Of a DNA stretch of 64,000 bases, positions 54,920-63,773 are shown in pieces. Position 1 is the stretch's first letter, and each line of letters opens with the position of its first letter. The translations under genes were made by a program, and so were the position numbers. Location of the stretch: assembly GCA_049115935.1 (NCBI GenBank), contig JAGDZK010000076.1, positions 20,288-84,287 on the forward strand, written 5' to 3'. The notes under the pieces are model-generated. The model worked only from the letters and a program-made list of their open reading frames with translations, searched no databases and was not told where the DNA came from. This DNA comes from Bermanella sp049115935 (lineage in GTDB: Bacteria; Pseudomonadota; Gammaproteobacteria; Pseudomonadales; Oceanobacteraceae).

Positions 54920-55675
54920 ATGAATCAAGCCGCTCAATTACAACTTCAACCACAAACTTCAACCCTAGTTGCTTATATCACTGACGATGCGGCTGAAATT
55001 CAGCAAGCTTTTCAATTGCGCCATCAAGTATTTTCATCCGAATTCAACGCCCAGCTAAACTCTAAATCAAGCGGCATTGATCGTGATAAATTTGATGACG
55101 CTTGCCACCATTTAATTGTTAAAGAATCAGATAGCCAACGCATTGTGGCTTATAGTCGAATCATTACCAGCGACATCGCAACACAACATCATGGTTTTTA
55201 TACTGCAGGTGAGTTTGATTTATCCAATGTCATTGATCATAAAAAACGTTATATGGAAATTGGTCGCACCTGTGTCAGCGACGATCATCGAAGTGGCTCT
55301 GCCATTGCTTTGCTTTGGGGTCAAATTGGTCAATTTATGATGGACAATAACATTGACTGCCTAATTGGCTGCGCCAGCATTCCATTTGCTAACGGCTCTC
55401 GCCAAACCTTAGCCGTAATTGATTATTTACGCTCAAAACATTTTTCAAATGAACATTTACGGGTAACCCCAAAACACCCTCTACCACAATTGCAAAACAA
55501 TATTGATGGCAAATCTTTAGTTCCACCACTGCTTAAGGCCTACTTACGCATGGGTTGCAAAGTCTGTGGTGAAGCCCATTGGGATAAAGAGTTTAACGTC
55601 GCTGATGTCGTAGTGCTATTAGAAAGAGAAAACATCAATATGCGTTATATGAAGCACTTTTTACGCGCGGCTTAG
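54920..55675 (+). CDS. olsB: ornithine lipid N-acyltransferase (OlsB-like)
   Basis: A 251-residue GNAT-fold acyltransferase. IQQAFQLRHQVFSSEFNAQ near residue 30, then EIGRTCVSDDHRSGSAIALLWGQ (acyl-binding region) and CLIGCASIP are typical of OlsB, which transfers a 3-hydroxyacyl chain from ACP to ornithine. It is followed 10 bp later by a PlsC-type acyltransferase, the expected OlsA partner, so the pair should make ornithine lipid, a phosphorus-free membrane lipid. AAGGAGAG before ATG 54920 fits. Related exosortase/PEP-CTERM-type GNATs are the main alternative. Confidence 0.82.
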   Translation: MNQAAQLQLQPQTSTLVAYITDDAAEIQQAFQLRHQVFSSEFNAQLNSKSSGIDRDKFDDACHHLIVKESDSQRIVAYSRIITSDIATQHHGFYTAGEFDLSNVIDHKKRYMEIGRTCVSDDHRSGSAIALLWGQIGQFMMDNNIDCLIGCASIPFANGSRQTLAVIDYLRSKHFSNEHLRVTPKHPLPQLQNNIDGKSLVPPLLKAYLRMGCKVCGEAHWDKEFNVADVVVLLERENINMRYMKHFLRAA

Positions 55676-55685
55676 CAATCATTTA

Positions 55686-56516
55686 TTGCCCAAAGGAATT
55701 CTTATGCTAACCATTTTAACTGCTCCGTTTAGAGCATTGATTGGTTTTATCACACTAGTCACTATGATCATCAGTGCTATATTGTTGTACTTAGTCATCA
55801 ACAACGAAGCAAAGCGAAAAGCCCTTATAGAAATGTGTCAACGTCGACTGTGTTCAATTCTTTTGCGCTGCTTTAATGTTGAGATAAGTTATATAGGCGC
55901 GCCTAGTCCTGAGGCAAAAATGCTAATGGCCAATCATATTTCATGGCTAGATGCATTATTATTCATGCCTGCACCTAAGCTGCGCTTTATTGCAAAATCA
56001 GAAGTGAAAAACTGGCCTATTATTGGGTTGCTGGCACAATTATTAGGGACCGTATTTATTCGTCGTGAAAATAAATTTCAGGTTTATCGCTCCTTACCTA
56101 ATGCTCAACGTCACATCCGTGAAGGGGATAATTTAGTGATTTTCCCCGAAGGAACCACCACCATAGGTGAAGATGTTCTACCGTTTCGTCCAATGATGTT
56201 TGAGGTAGCTAAACGTGAAAACTGTTTAGTTCAACCTGTGGCTGTTCGTTACTGGAACCACAATAAAACAATCAGTGAAGCGACACCTTTTATTGGCGAT
56301 GACGGTATTTTCATGAGCATAATGAAATTACTTTTTGAACGTAAAACCTATGCTCATGTTCACTTTTTACCGGCGCTAAGCCCTAGTGAGTTAGATCGAA
56401 AACAAATGGCAAGTTTAAGTCAGCAGTCAATCGCTCAAGCATTACAGCAACCCTACAGCCCACAAGAAAAAGTGCATGAGCATATTGCAAACAGACAACA
56501 ACAGATTCAATCCTAG
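55686..56516 (+). CDS. olsA: lyso-ornithine lipid O-acyltransferase (OlsA-like, PlsC domain)
   Basis: A 276-residue membrane acyltransferase; the start may be ATG 55704 (MLTILTAPF), which has AAAGGAAT upstream. An N-terminal hydrophobic segment (LIGFITLVTMIISAILLYLV) precedes the PlsC motifs NHISWLDAL (H-x4-D) and FPEGTTT. Coming directly after olsB, it most likely adds the second acyl chain to lyso-ornithine lipid; a 1-acylglycerol-phosphate acyltransferase role is possible. The C-terminal part is longer than in minimal PlsC proteins. Confidence 0.82.
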   Translation: MPKGILMLTILTAPFRALIGFITLVTMIISAILLYLVINNEAKRKALIEMCQRRLCSILLRCFNVEISYIGAPSPEAKMLMANHISWLDALLFMPAPKLRFIAKSEVKNWPIIGLLAQLLGTVFIRRENKFQVYRSLPNAQRHIREGDNLVIFPEGTTTIGEDVLPFRPMMFEVAKRENCLVQPVAVRYWNHNKTISEATPFIGDDGIFMSIMKLLFERKTYAHVHFLPALSPSELDRKQMASLSQQSIAQALQQPYSPQEKVHEHIANRQQQIQS

Positions 56517-56571
56517 CCACCATTACAATCAATAGTTAGAATGCGCCATCTTTTGCGTCTACAATAAGAAG

Positions 56572-57051
56572 ATGGCTATGAAAAACCGAATTACTCAATT
56601 CTTTAATCGTCCCCAAGTATTACGACATGTACTTAACTGGTACGGGCCTTATCGTGGTGCTGGCGTTAAAATAAAACACCTCGCCAATGACTTCACTAGC
56701 GCCACTGTTGTTATGCCTCTTCGTTGGTACAACCGAAACTATGTTGGTACTCATTTTGGTGGCAGTCTTTATTCAATGGTCGACCCATTTCATATGCTGT
56801 TAATCATGAATCAACTGGGAAAAGAGTACATTGTTTGGGATAAATCGGCCCATATTGAATTTATAAGCCCAGGCACAGGTACCGTAACCGCACACTTTGA
56901 AGTAACACAGGCGCAAATAGAAGAGATCAAACTCAAAACCGCTGACGGTAATAAATACCTTCCTGATTTTGAAGTGGAAGTACTTGGTGAAGACGGAAAA
57001 CTGGTCGCTAAGGCAATCAAAACCCTCTATATCCGCAAAAAATCCCGCTAA
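56572..57051 (+). CDS. DUF4442/hotdog-fold thioesterase-like protein
   Basis: A 159-residue protein; ATG 56572 or 56578. VVMPLRWYNRNYVGTHFGGSLYSMVDPFHMLL is the conserved DUF4442 region: a hotdog fold with a Gly-rich helix start and the Asp of VDP. A coenzyme-A thioesterase-like role is possible but unproven. It lies 55 bp after the ols pair on the same strand, which suggests a link to acyl-chain metabolism. Confidence 0.85.
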   Translation: MAMKNRITQFFNRPQVLRHVLNWYGPYRGAGVKIKHLANDFTSATVVMPLRWYNRNYVGTHFGGSLYSMVDPFHMLLIMNQLGKEYIVWDKSAHIEFISPGTGTVTAHFEVTQAQIEEIKLKTADGNKYLPDFEVEVLGEDGKLVAKAIKTLYIRKKSR

Positions 57052-57165
57052 TACAAAGACCCAACGCGCTCAATCTATTTAGTATTGGGCGTGAAATTAC
57101 CCTACCAAGATAAACAATCCCGACTAAACTTAAAGCCTATATGAACATAAATATGAGTAGGCACT

Positions 57166-57495
57166 ATGAGCATAAGCATCGCACAAGCATCTGGTTTTAT
57201 TGAAGAGTTACTAAACGTTATTGAGGATGTCTACTGGGAATGCACAGCACTTGATACCAAGAACCTGTGTTTTAACGCGGTGCGCTTATTGCAAACTGAA
57301 TTAACCGAACTAACCAAGGTTTCGGTACAAGATCATCATTACGAATACGAAATCATCGCCTATCAAGATAATACGGTGATTGAGACCTTGAGCCAACTTG
57401 ACCACATGCTAAAAGATGCAGTCTTGCGCACACAAACCCAAAACCATCTAAGACCACTGATGCAGCAAGCCATGAAAGTGTTCTCTAGGCCTTAA
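57166..57495 (+). CDS. hypothetical small helical protein
   Basis: A 109-residue protein, mostly predicted helix (ASGFIEELLNVIEDVYWEC; ETLSQLDHMLKDAVLRTQ). No signal peptide and no recognised family. Convergent with the GGDEF gene, ends 4 bp apart. Confidence 0.65.
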   Translation: MSISIAQASGFIEELLNVIEDVYWECTALDTKNLCFNAVRLLQTELTELTKVSVQDHHYEYEIIAYQDNTVIETLSQLDHMLKDAVLRTQTQNHLRPLMQQAMKVFSRP

Positions 57496-57499
57496 ATAG

Positions 57500-58399
57500 T
57501 CAAAAGATTTCGGATTCTAGGCTTACTAAAACGCTTACATCCGCTTTTACTTGGTTACGTCCAGCAGCCTTTGCACTATACAACGCATCATCCGCTTGCT
57601 GCTGCCAAGTTTTAAGCTTCTGCTTACCTGCAGGTTGAATACTCGCCACGCCAATACTGACGGATACACGCCCAAGAGGCGTGTCTTCATTCAGAATATC
57701 TCGTCGAGCAACGCTATGGATAATCTGCTCTGCCACGTATAAGGCACCGGATTTTGGTGTATCAGGCAGGATAATTGCGAATTCTTCACCGCCGATACGA
57801 GCCACCACGTCATGGGGGCGAACAGCCGCTTGCTTAAAGATCAACGCTAGTTCACGTAAACATTGATCCCCAGCTAAATGACCATAAGTGTCATTGAAAC
57901 GCTTAAAATAGTCCACATCCAATAACAGCAAACTACAAGCGGTATTTTGACGAGACCCCTGACGCCAGCTTTTGTCTAACTCTTGATCGAATTTACGGCG
58001 ATTGAAAACCCCCGTTAATGGGTCTGACACCGTCAAACTTTCTAGGGTTTGAATATAACGAATACGTTGAATAATCTGCGACAGGCGTAACAACAGCGTA
58101 TCAATATTCTCGGGGTAAGAAACATATTCAGCCCCTTGAATGAGAACTTGCTGCTCAATGGCAGGCGGAAGGTCCACTCCAAGTACAATTAAGTCACGGG
58201 GCAATACTTCGCCCAATTGCTTGTGGTATTCAAACGCAGGCCAATCCCATATATGTAAATTAGCCACATCAGGATTATTCGTTTGAGAAAGGTCAGCACA
58301 ATCTAATAGCCATTGCTTGATAGGTGCTGCTAATTCAGCGCCACCGATCTCAATGTACACATTAAATCCTGTGTCTATTTGGTTTCTCAGCGAATCCAT
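57500..58399 (-). CDS. cytoplasmic diguanylate cyclase with receiver-like N-terminus
   Basis: About 299 residues if ATG 58399 is used (AGG six bases upstream); GTG 58498 would add 33 residues. The N-terminal 120 residues look like a degenerate receiver domain (LIVLGVDLPPAIEQQVLIQGAEYV), with no clear phospho-acceptor Asp. The GGDEF domain follows: DPLTGVFNRRKF, an inhibitory RPHD (RxxD) five residues before the active-site ARIGGEEF, and VSIGVAS. Synthesis of c-di-GMP with product feedback is expected. Confidence 0.9.
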   Translation of the reverse strand: MDSLRNQIDTGFNVYIEIGGAELAAPIKQWLLDCADLSQTNNPDVANLHIWDWPAFEYHKQLGEVLPRDLIVLGVDLPPAIEQQVLIQGAEYVSYPENIDTLLLRLSQIIQRIRYIQTLESLTVSDPLTGVFNRRKFDQELDKSWRQGSRQNTACSLLLLDVDYFKRFNDTYGHLAGDQCLRELALIFKQAAVRPHDVVARIGGEEFAIILPDTPKSGALYVAEQIIHSVARRDILNEDTPLGRVSVSIGVASIQPAGKQKLKTWQQQADDALYSAKAAGRNQVKADVSVLVSLESEIF

Positions 58400-58607
58400 G
58401 CACAACCTATACGTAATGGGTATAGAAACCCAACTAGAATAACTGCTATAAATGCAGGTGGGAACTGTACCCAAAAATGCATTCATTGGATATGACACAG
58501 TCCATCTAATAATAAAAAAATCTAAGAAAATGAGAGACTTACCTCATTTATACGAAGCCGCTACAATATGCGTCAAAGATTGAACACTATTTAGTCAAGG
58601 AGCCACA

Positions 58608-58946
58608 ATGGCACTGGTGTATTCCACAGAAACAGGCCGATTATGTGACGGCTGCGAACAACCAATTGATCAATGCAGTTGTAAACCAGCCTTAGCACCC
58701 GAAGGGGATGGCACTGTTCGAGTGCAACGGGAGAAAAAAGGTCGCGGCGGTAAAACCGTCACTATCCTCAGCGGTATTGAAGGCGACAAAAAAGTATTAA
58801 GTGATTTATGCAAAAAGCTCAAGAAACGGTTTGGATCAGGCGGTGCCGTTAAAAATTGGACAATTGAGCTTCAGGGAGACCTAGCCGAGCAAAGTGTGAA
58901 GTATTTACAAGAATTAGGCTTCAAAGCGAAACAAAGTGGTGGCTAA
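58608..58946 (+). CDS. yciH: YciH/SUI1-type translation factor
   Basis: A 112-residue protein. The N-terminal CDGCEQPIDQCSC motif is followed by the SUI1 fold: GRGGKTVTILSGI, LCKKLKKRFGSGGAVKNW and the end LQELGFKAKQSGG. It is the bacterial homologue of eIF1, implicated in start-codon discrimination. GGAG upstream of ATG 58608 supports the start. Gene alone, divergent from the GGDEF gene. Confidence 0.95.
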   Translation: MALVYSTETGRLCDGCEQPIDQCSCKPALAPEGDGTVRVQREKKGRGGKTVTILSGIEGDKKVLSDLCKKLKKRFGSGGAVKNWTIELQGDLAEQSVKYLQELGFKAKQSGG

Positions 58947-59016
58947 ACAAACGCTTACACCGCAAACTAGGCTAAAATATACCTATCAATGGATGCATAA
59001 GTAAGGGAGCGGCAAC

Positions 59017-59364
59017 ATGGAGCTCAGTGTTAATGTTCTTAGCTGGCTAGGGCAACCCAAAAAAGCAGTGACAGCACAAACGATTAAGTTTAATCGTTTT
59101 AATCTCACTTTTAATAGCCGTTGTAAGTTAAAACCCGGACAACTAATTTTATTAAATATTGCAATGGGTATTCACAGCTTACGTGAAGTAAGTGCTCGGG
59201 TTGAAACCTGCGAGCGTTGTGGACCTCATTATCAAGCTCAGGTTCGATTTGTACTTGAACGCCCTGACAAACAACCCTACCGCGAAGCCATTGCCATTCT
59301 TAAAGCCATCGAACAAAGCGTGCCAGCTTCTTTAAGGGCACCGCTACATATGCAAGCGCTATAA
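59017..59364 (+). CDS. PilZ-like domain protein
   Basis: A 115-residue protein. The middle (FNSRCKLKPGQLILLNIAM, then VSARVETCERCGPHYQAQVRF) has the beta-barrel pattern of PilZ-like proteins. The Arg-rich c-di-GMP binding motif RxxxR with DxSxxG is not clearly present, so it may not bind the nucleotide. It lies just before ackA and could be co-transcribed. Good ribosome site GGGAG. Confidence 0.65.
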   Translation: MELSVNVLSWLGQPKKAVTAQTIKFNRFNLTFNSRCKLKPGQLILLNIAMGIHSLREVSARVETCERCGPHYQAQVRFVLERPDKQPYREAIAILKAIEQSVPASLRAPLHMQAL

Positions 59365-59392
59365 TATTTATTAAAAGGTTTAATTGTTTTTT

Positions 59393-60580
59393 ATGACACA
59401 AGAATTCACATTAGTTTTAAACTGTGGCAGTTCATCATTAAAGTTTGCTGTGCTTCAACCTATCTCTGGCGAATGTGCCATTCAAGGCCTAGCCGAACGT
59501 TTAGGCAGCGACCAGGCAAGTGTTAGCTATCAAGTAAATGAAAACAAAAATAAAATCACACTCACTAACGGTGATCATCAAGGTGCAATTAGCGCAGTCA
59601 TTGAGCTACTTAAAGAGCACTCACTGTTAGATTCAATTAAAGGTGTCGGTCACCGTGTGGTTCATGGTGGTGAAGCGTTTAGCGAATCATTATTAATCAC
59701 GGCTGACAATCTAAAACAACTTGAAACGCTAAGCCATCTTGCTCCACTGCATAATCCTGTGAACCTATTGGGCATTAAAGCCATTAACACTTTACTGCCA
59801 GAGTTACCGCAAGTGGCTGTGTTTGATACGGCCTTTCATCAAACGTTGCCAGAAGCCGCTTATTTATATGCACTGCCGTATGAATACTATGAAAAACACG
59901 ATGTTCGCCGTTATGGGTTTCATGGCACCAGTTATCGCTATGTAAGCGAAAAAAGCGCCAGCCTTTTAAATAAGCCACTTAATGAAAGTCACTTTCTAAT
60001 TGCACACTTGGGTAACGGCTGTAGCGCATGCGCGATTCGTAACGGTGTCAGCGTTGATACGTCTATGGGATTAACCCCTTTAGAAGGCCTTGCTATGGGC
60101 ACTCGCAGCGGTGACGTAGACCCTGGTTTAATGCCTTTTTTATGTGAGCGTTTAAATATATCCACCAGCGACGTCATGGATATTTTAAATAAGAAAAGCG
60201 GACTCCTAGGTATCTCCGGCATAAGTAACGATATGCGAGAACTTCAGCAAGCTGCCGAGCAAGGAGATGTGCGCGCTAATTTAGCCATCGAAGTATTTGC
60301 CTTTAAAATCGCCCGCTATTTAGGTGCACTGGCGGTTTCTCTTCCAAGGATTGATGCGCTTATTTTTACCGGTGGCATTGGCGAAAACGATCGATTCACA
60401 CGAGCCCTGATCTTAGAGCACCTTGCTATCTTAGGTTTTGAAATTGACGGACAATTGAATAAAACCAACGGCGATGAACACGGTCGAATCAGCACACAAA
60501 GCAGTCCTATTGCAATGGTCGTGGCAACCAACGAAGAACTCATGATTGCAAAAGACACCTTCATGCTTACACAAGCTTAA
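59393..60580 (+). CDS. ackA: acetate kinase
   Basis: About 395 residues; interconverts acetate + ATP and acetyl phosphate. VLNCGSSSLKFAV near the N-terminus, GHRVVHGGE, FDTAFHQTLP, RRYGFHGTSYRYV, HLGNGCS and FTGGIGEN are the ASKHA-family signatures. ATG 59393 matches the family start; a TTG at 59384 with a better-spaced AGG is possible. It is followed 20 bp later by pta, the usual order, giving the AckA-Pta acetate pathway. Confidence 0.97.
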   Translation: MTQEFTLVLNCGSSSLKFAVLQPISGECAIQGLAERLGSDQASVSYQVNENKNKITLTNGDHQGAISAVIELLKEHSLLDSIKGVGHRVVHGGEAFSESLLITADNLKQLETLSHLAPLHNPVNLLGIKAINTLLPELPQVAVFDTAFHQTLPEAAYLYALPYEYYEKHDVRRYGFHGTSYRYVSEKSASLLNKPLNESHFLIAHLGNGCSACAIRNGVSVDTSMGLTPLEGLAMGTRSGDVDPGLMPFLCERLNISTSDVMDILNKKSGLLGISGISNDMRELQQAAEQGDVRANLAIEVFAFKIARYLGALAVSLPRIDALIFTGGIGENDRFTRALILEHLAILGFEIDGQLNKTNGDEHGRISTQSSPIAMVVATNEELMIAKDTFMLTQA

Positions 60581-60600
60581 TATCGGTATCAGGATTCAGC

Positions 60601-62724
60601 ATGCATCAACATACTTTTTTTATTGCACCAACAGAGATGGGCACAGGCCTAACCTCAATCACATTGGGATTAATCCGAGCACTTGATCAACTTGGTTTAA
60701 AAGTGGGCGTGTGTAAGCCCATTGCAAGCGCAGCAGAAGATAAACAACACAGAGCCATTGACCTTATTACACTGGCAAGCGGCATAGAACCACCAAAAGC
60801 CATCAGCTTACAACATGCTCAAAAAATGGTGAGCGCAGGACAACAAGACCGCTTAATGGAAGAAGTCATCGCCATGCATCGCAAAGTACGCGAAGCCGTA
60901 GATGTGGTAATCTTTGAAGGCCTAGAACCAGATCGTACTGAACCATTTACGGCAAAATTAAATGTTGAAATGGCAAAAACATTAGACGCAGAAATTATCT
61001 TAGTCACCGCCCCTCAATCGCGAAATTTAAAAGCATTAACAGACCATCTAAATATTGCTAAAGGTTTATTTGGTGGCGATAAAAACCGCAATTTGCTTGG
61101 TTGCATTATCAACAAAGTAAACGCCCCTGAAAAAACCAGCTCCCCATTAAAAGCGAATATGCCCATCACAGATGATGTGGTTCATAGCATTTTAGAAAGT
61201 AGCCCTTATCAAAGCTTAGAAAGTGAACATTTTAAAATATTGGGACTGATTCCTTGGGATGCCAGCCTAATTGCACCGCGCACATTAGACATAGCCCAAT
61301 ACTTACAAGCAAAAATTATTAATGATGAAGGCCTAGCAAGCGCGCGAGTTAAGCGCATTAGTTTGTGTGCACGTACCGTTCAAAATATGGTCAACGATTT
61401 ACAGCCAGGCACCCTTGTTGTCACCCCAGGTGATCGTGATGATATTTTATTGGCAAGCGCAATGGCCGCTAACAATGGTGTACCACTGGCGGGTATTTTA
61501 CTGACCAGTGATATTTCACCGGACGAGCGAGTTATGGCGCTGGTCAAACCCGCCCTTAACCATTTACCAATTATGTCCGTCAGCACCGACACATTCCAAA
61601 CAGCCTCTCAGCTGTCTCATATGTCAGAGGGTGTAAAAGCAAATGATACCGAGCGTGTTGAGTCCATTATGAATCACATGGCCGCTCACATTAATGGCGC
61701 GTTCTTAAAGGAGCGCTTACAAGTTAACCTTCAAGCCCGTCTAAGCCCTGCTGCTTTCCGTTATCAATTAGTTCAGTTAGCCCAGGCCGCTAAAAAACGC
61801 GTGGTGTTACCGGAAGGTGAAGAGCCAAGAACCATCCAGGCAGCTGCTATTTGCCAACAACGTGGAATTGCCCAGTGTATTCTACTTGGCCGCAAAGATG
61901 TGATTGAACAACAAGCCAGTAGCCTAGGTATTGAGCTGCCGGATGGGTTAATCATCATGAATCCTGATGACATTCGTGAAAATTATATTGCACCTATGGT
62001 TGAGCTGCGTAAACACAAGCAGTTGTCGCCGCCTATGGCTGAAGCCCAACTCGAGGATACCGTGGTATTAGGCACAATGATGCTGGCATTAGATGAAGTA
62101 GACGGCTTAGTCAGTGGTGCCATCCACACCACAGCCAATACCATTCGACCTGCATTACAGCTAATTAAAACCGCACCTGGGGCTAAGCTGGTTTCATCTA
62201 TTTTCTTTATGCTGCTACCTGAGCAAGTCATGGTCTATGGTGATTGCGCAGTTAACCCAGACCCAACAGCAGAAGAGCTGGCGGATATTGCGCTGCAAAG
62301 TGCACACAGTGCCAAGGCATTTGGCATTGAGCCTAAGGTCGCCATGATCAGCTATTCAACTGGCTCATCTGGTACAGGCAGTGACGTGGAAAAAGTGCGC
62401 AGTGCAACGGCTATTGCCCAACAAAACCAACCTGAACTTATTTTAGATGGCCCATTGCAATACGATGCCGCCACCACTGCAAATGTAGCCGCTTCTAAAG
62501 CGCCAAATAGTAAAGTAGCCGGTCAAGCCAATGTTCTCATCTTCCCAGACCTAAACACTGGTAATACGACTTATAAAGCCGTGCAACGCAGCGCAAACGT
62601 TGTGAGTATTGGCCCAATGCTGCAAGGCTTAGCTAAACCGGTTAACGACCTATCTCGAGGTGCTTTGGTTGAAGATATTGTTTACACCATTGCATTAACC
62701 GCCATTCAAGCCACACAGGTTTAA
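60601..62724 (+). CDS. pta: phosphate acetyltransferase
   Basis: A 707-residue long-form Pta that converts acetyl-CoA and phosphate to acetyl phosphate. The N-terminal P-loop-type domain starts HTFFIAPTEMGTGLTSITLG, a DRTGG-like middle domain lies near 215-330, and the C-terminal catalytic domain carries VVLPEGEEPRT, GLVSGAIHTTANTIRPALQ and MISYSTGSSGTG. The length fits the E. coli type. It is the second gene of ackA-pta; AGGA before the ATG. A hairpin follows. Confidence 0.98.
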   Translation: MHQHTFFIAPTEMGTGLTSITLGLIRALDQLGLKVGVCKPIASAAEDKQHRAIDLITLASGIEPPKAISLQHAQKMVSAGQQDRLMEEVIAMHRKVREAVDVVIFEGLEPDRTEPFTAKLNVEMAKTLDAEIILVTAPQSRNLKALTDHLNIAKGLFGGDKNRNLLGCIINKVNAPEKTSSPLKANMPITDDVVHSILESSPYQSLESEHFKILGLIPWDASLIAPRTLDIAQYLQAKIINDEGLASARVKRISLCARTVQNMVNDLQPGTLVVTPGDRDDILLASAMAANNGVPLAGILLTSDISPDERVMALVKPALNHLPIMSVSTDTFQTASQLSHMSEGVKANDTERVESIMNHMAAHINGAFLKERLQVNLQARLSPAAFRYQLVQLAQAAKKRVVLPEGEEPRTIQAAAICQQRGIAQCILLGRKDVIEQQASSLGIELPDGLIIMNPDDIRENYIAPMVELRKHKQLSPPMAEAQLEDTVVLGTMMLALDEVDGLVSGAIHTTANTIRPALQLIKTAPGAKLVSSIFFMLLPEQVMVYGDCAVNPDPTAEELADIALQSAHSAKAFGIEPKVAMISYSTGSSGTGSDVEKVRSATAIAQQNQPELILDGPLQYDAATTANVAASKAPNSKVAGQANVLIFPDLNTGNTTYKAVQRSANVVSIGPMLQGLAKPVNDLSRGALVEDIVYTIALTAIQATQV

Positions 62725-62730
62725 CTTTTA

Positions 62731-62761
62731 CGCCAAGCTGGCCTAAATGGTCAGCTTGGCG
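62731..62761 (+). terminator. hairpin, probable terminator of ackA-pta
   Basis: Arms CGCCAAGCTG and CAGCTTGGCG, extended by three further pairs with one mismatch, around loop TAAAT. It is directly after the pta stop. The following T content is weak. Confidence 0.6.
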
Positions 62762-62831
62762 GTAGTATTTCGTCATTCTTCCCATAGCATTTTGAAGTAT
62801 GATAGATAGAAAATAAAAATAGAGCGTTCTC

Positions 62832-63746
62832 ATGTTAAATTTTTTACCTACTCCCATAGTCACTGTAATAGCGACACTTCTATTGCTTATTAACGTGCTT
62901 TTTTGGTGCCCTATTTTATTAGTGTTCGCATTCATTAAAGTGCTAATTCCCATAAAATCCTTGCGAACCGCTATCGATCCTTTATTAATCAAAATTGCTG
63001 AGGGCTGGATTTTATGTAACTCCGGCTGGATGGCTCTTACCCAAAATACAAAATGGGACGTTCAAGGTCTTGGGGAGTTAAAGTATAAAGGTTGGTACCT
63101 GGTAAATGCTAACCACCAGTCATGGGTCGATATACTGGTTCTTCAGCATGTATTTAATGGCAAGATTCCTCTACTAAAGTTTTTCTTAAAACAAGAGTTA
63201 ATTAAAGTGCCATTATTAGGTTTATGCTGGTGGGCGTTGGATTTCCCATTCATGAAACGATTCAGTAAAGAATATCTTGAAAAACACCCAGAAATGAAAG
63301 GTAAAGATTTAGACACCACTCGAAAAGCCTGCGAAAAGTTTTCCGAAATACCAACCAGTGTTATGAACTTTTTAGAAGGCACCCGCTTTACGCAAGCTAA
63401 ATATGACAGGCAAAAACCCCCTTACCGCTACCTGTTAAAACCAAAAGCGGGTGGCATTGCGTTTGCTATCAATGCCATGGGCGATAAATTTAATAGCTTG
63501 CTTAACATCACCATTGTCTATCCTGATGGCATTCCCAGCTTTGCTGACTTTCTTTCAGGCAAAGTCAAACGAGTAATCGTGCGCGTTGAAGAAGAAAAAA
63601 TCCCAACTGGTTTTACTGAAAAAGATTACAACAATGATCCAGAGTTTCGTGAACAGTTTCAACAATGGACACATCAGCTTTGGTTAGAAAAAGACGATCA
63701 AATTCATCAGTTACTTGATGGCAAGCCACATGAGCCATTGCAATAA
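62832..63746 (+). CDS. PlsC-type acyltransferase (YihG-like)
   Basis: A 304-residue membrane acyltransferase. An N-terminal hydrophobic segment (VTVIATLLLLINVLFWCPI) precedes the motifs NHQSWVDILV (H-x4-D) and LEGTRFTQAKY. The later LLKPKAGGIAFAINAMG is typical of the YihG/YihG-like 1-acylglycerol-phosphate acyltransferases. It probably acts in phospholipid synthesis or remodelling. ATG 62832 is preceded by only a weak ribosome site. Confidence 0.9.
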   Translation: MLNFLPTPIVTVIATLLLLINVLFWCPILLVFAFIKVLIPIKSLRTAIDPLLIKIAEGWILCNSGWMALTQNTKWDVQGLGELKYKGWYLVNANHQSWVDILVLQHVFNGKIPLLKFFLKQELIKVPLLGLCWWALDFPFMKRFSKEYLEKHPEMKGKDLDTTRKACEKFSEIPTSVMNFLEGTRFTQAKYDRQKPPYRYLLKPKAGGIAFAINAMGDKFNSLLNITIVYPDGIPSFADFLSGKVKRVIVRVEEEKIPTGFTEKDYNNDPEFREQFQQWTHQLWLEKDDQIHQLLDGKPHEPLQ

Positions 63747-63773
63747 CCCCTATTTTTTAAAAAAGAGGCCGCT

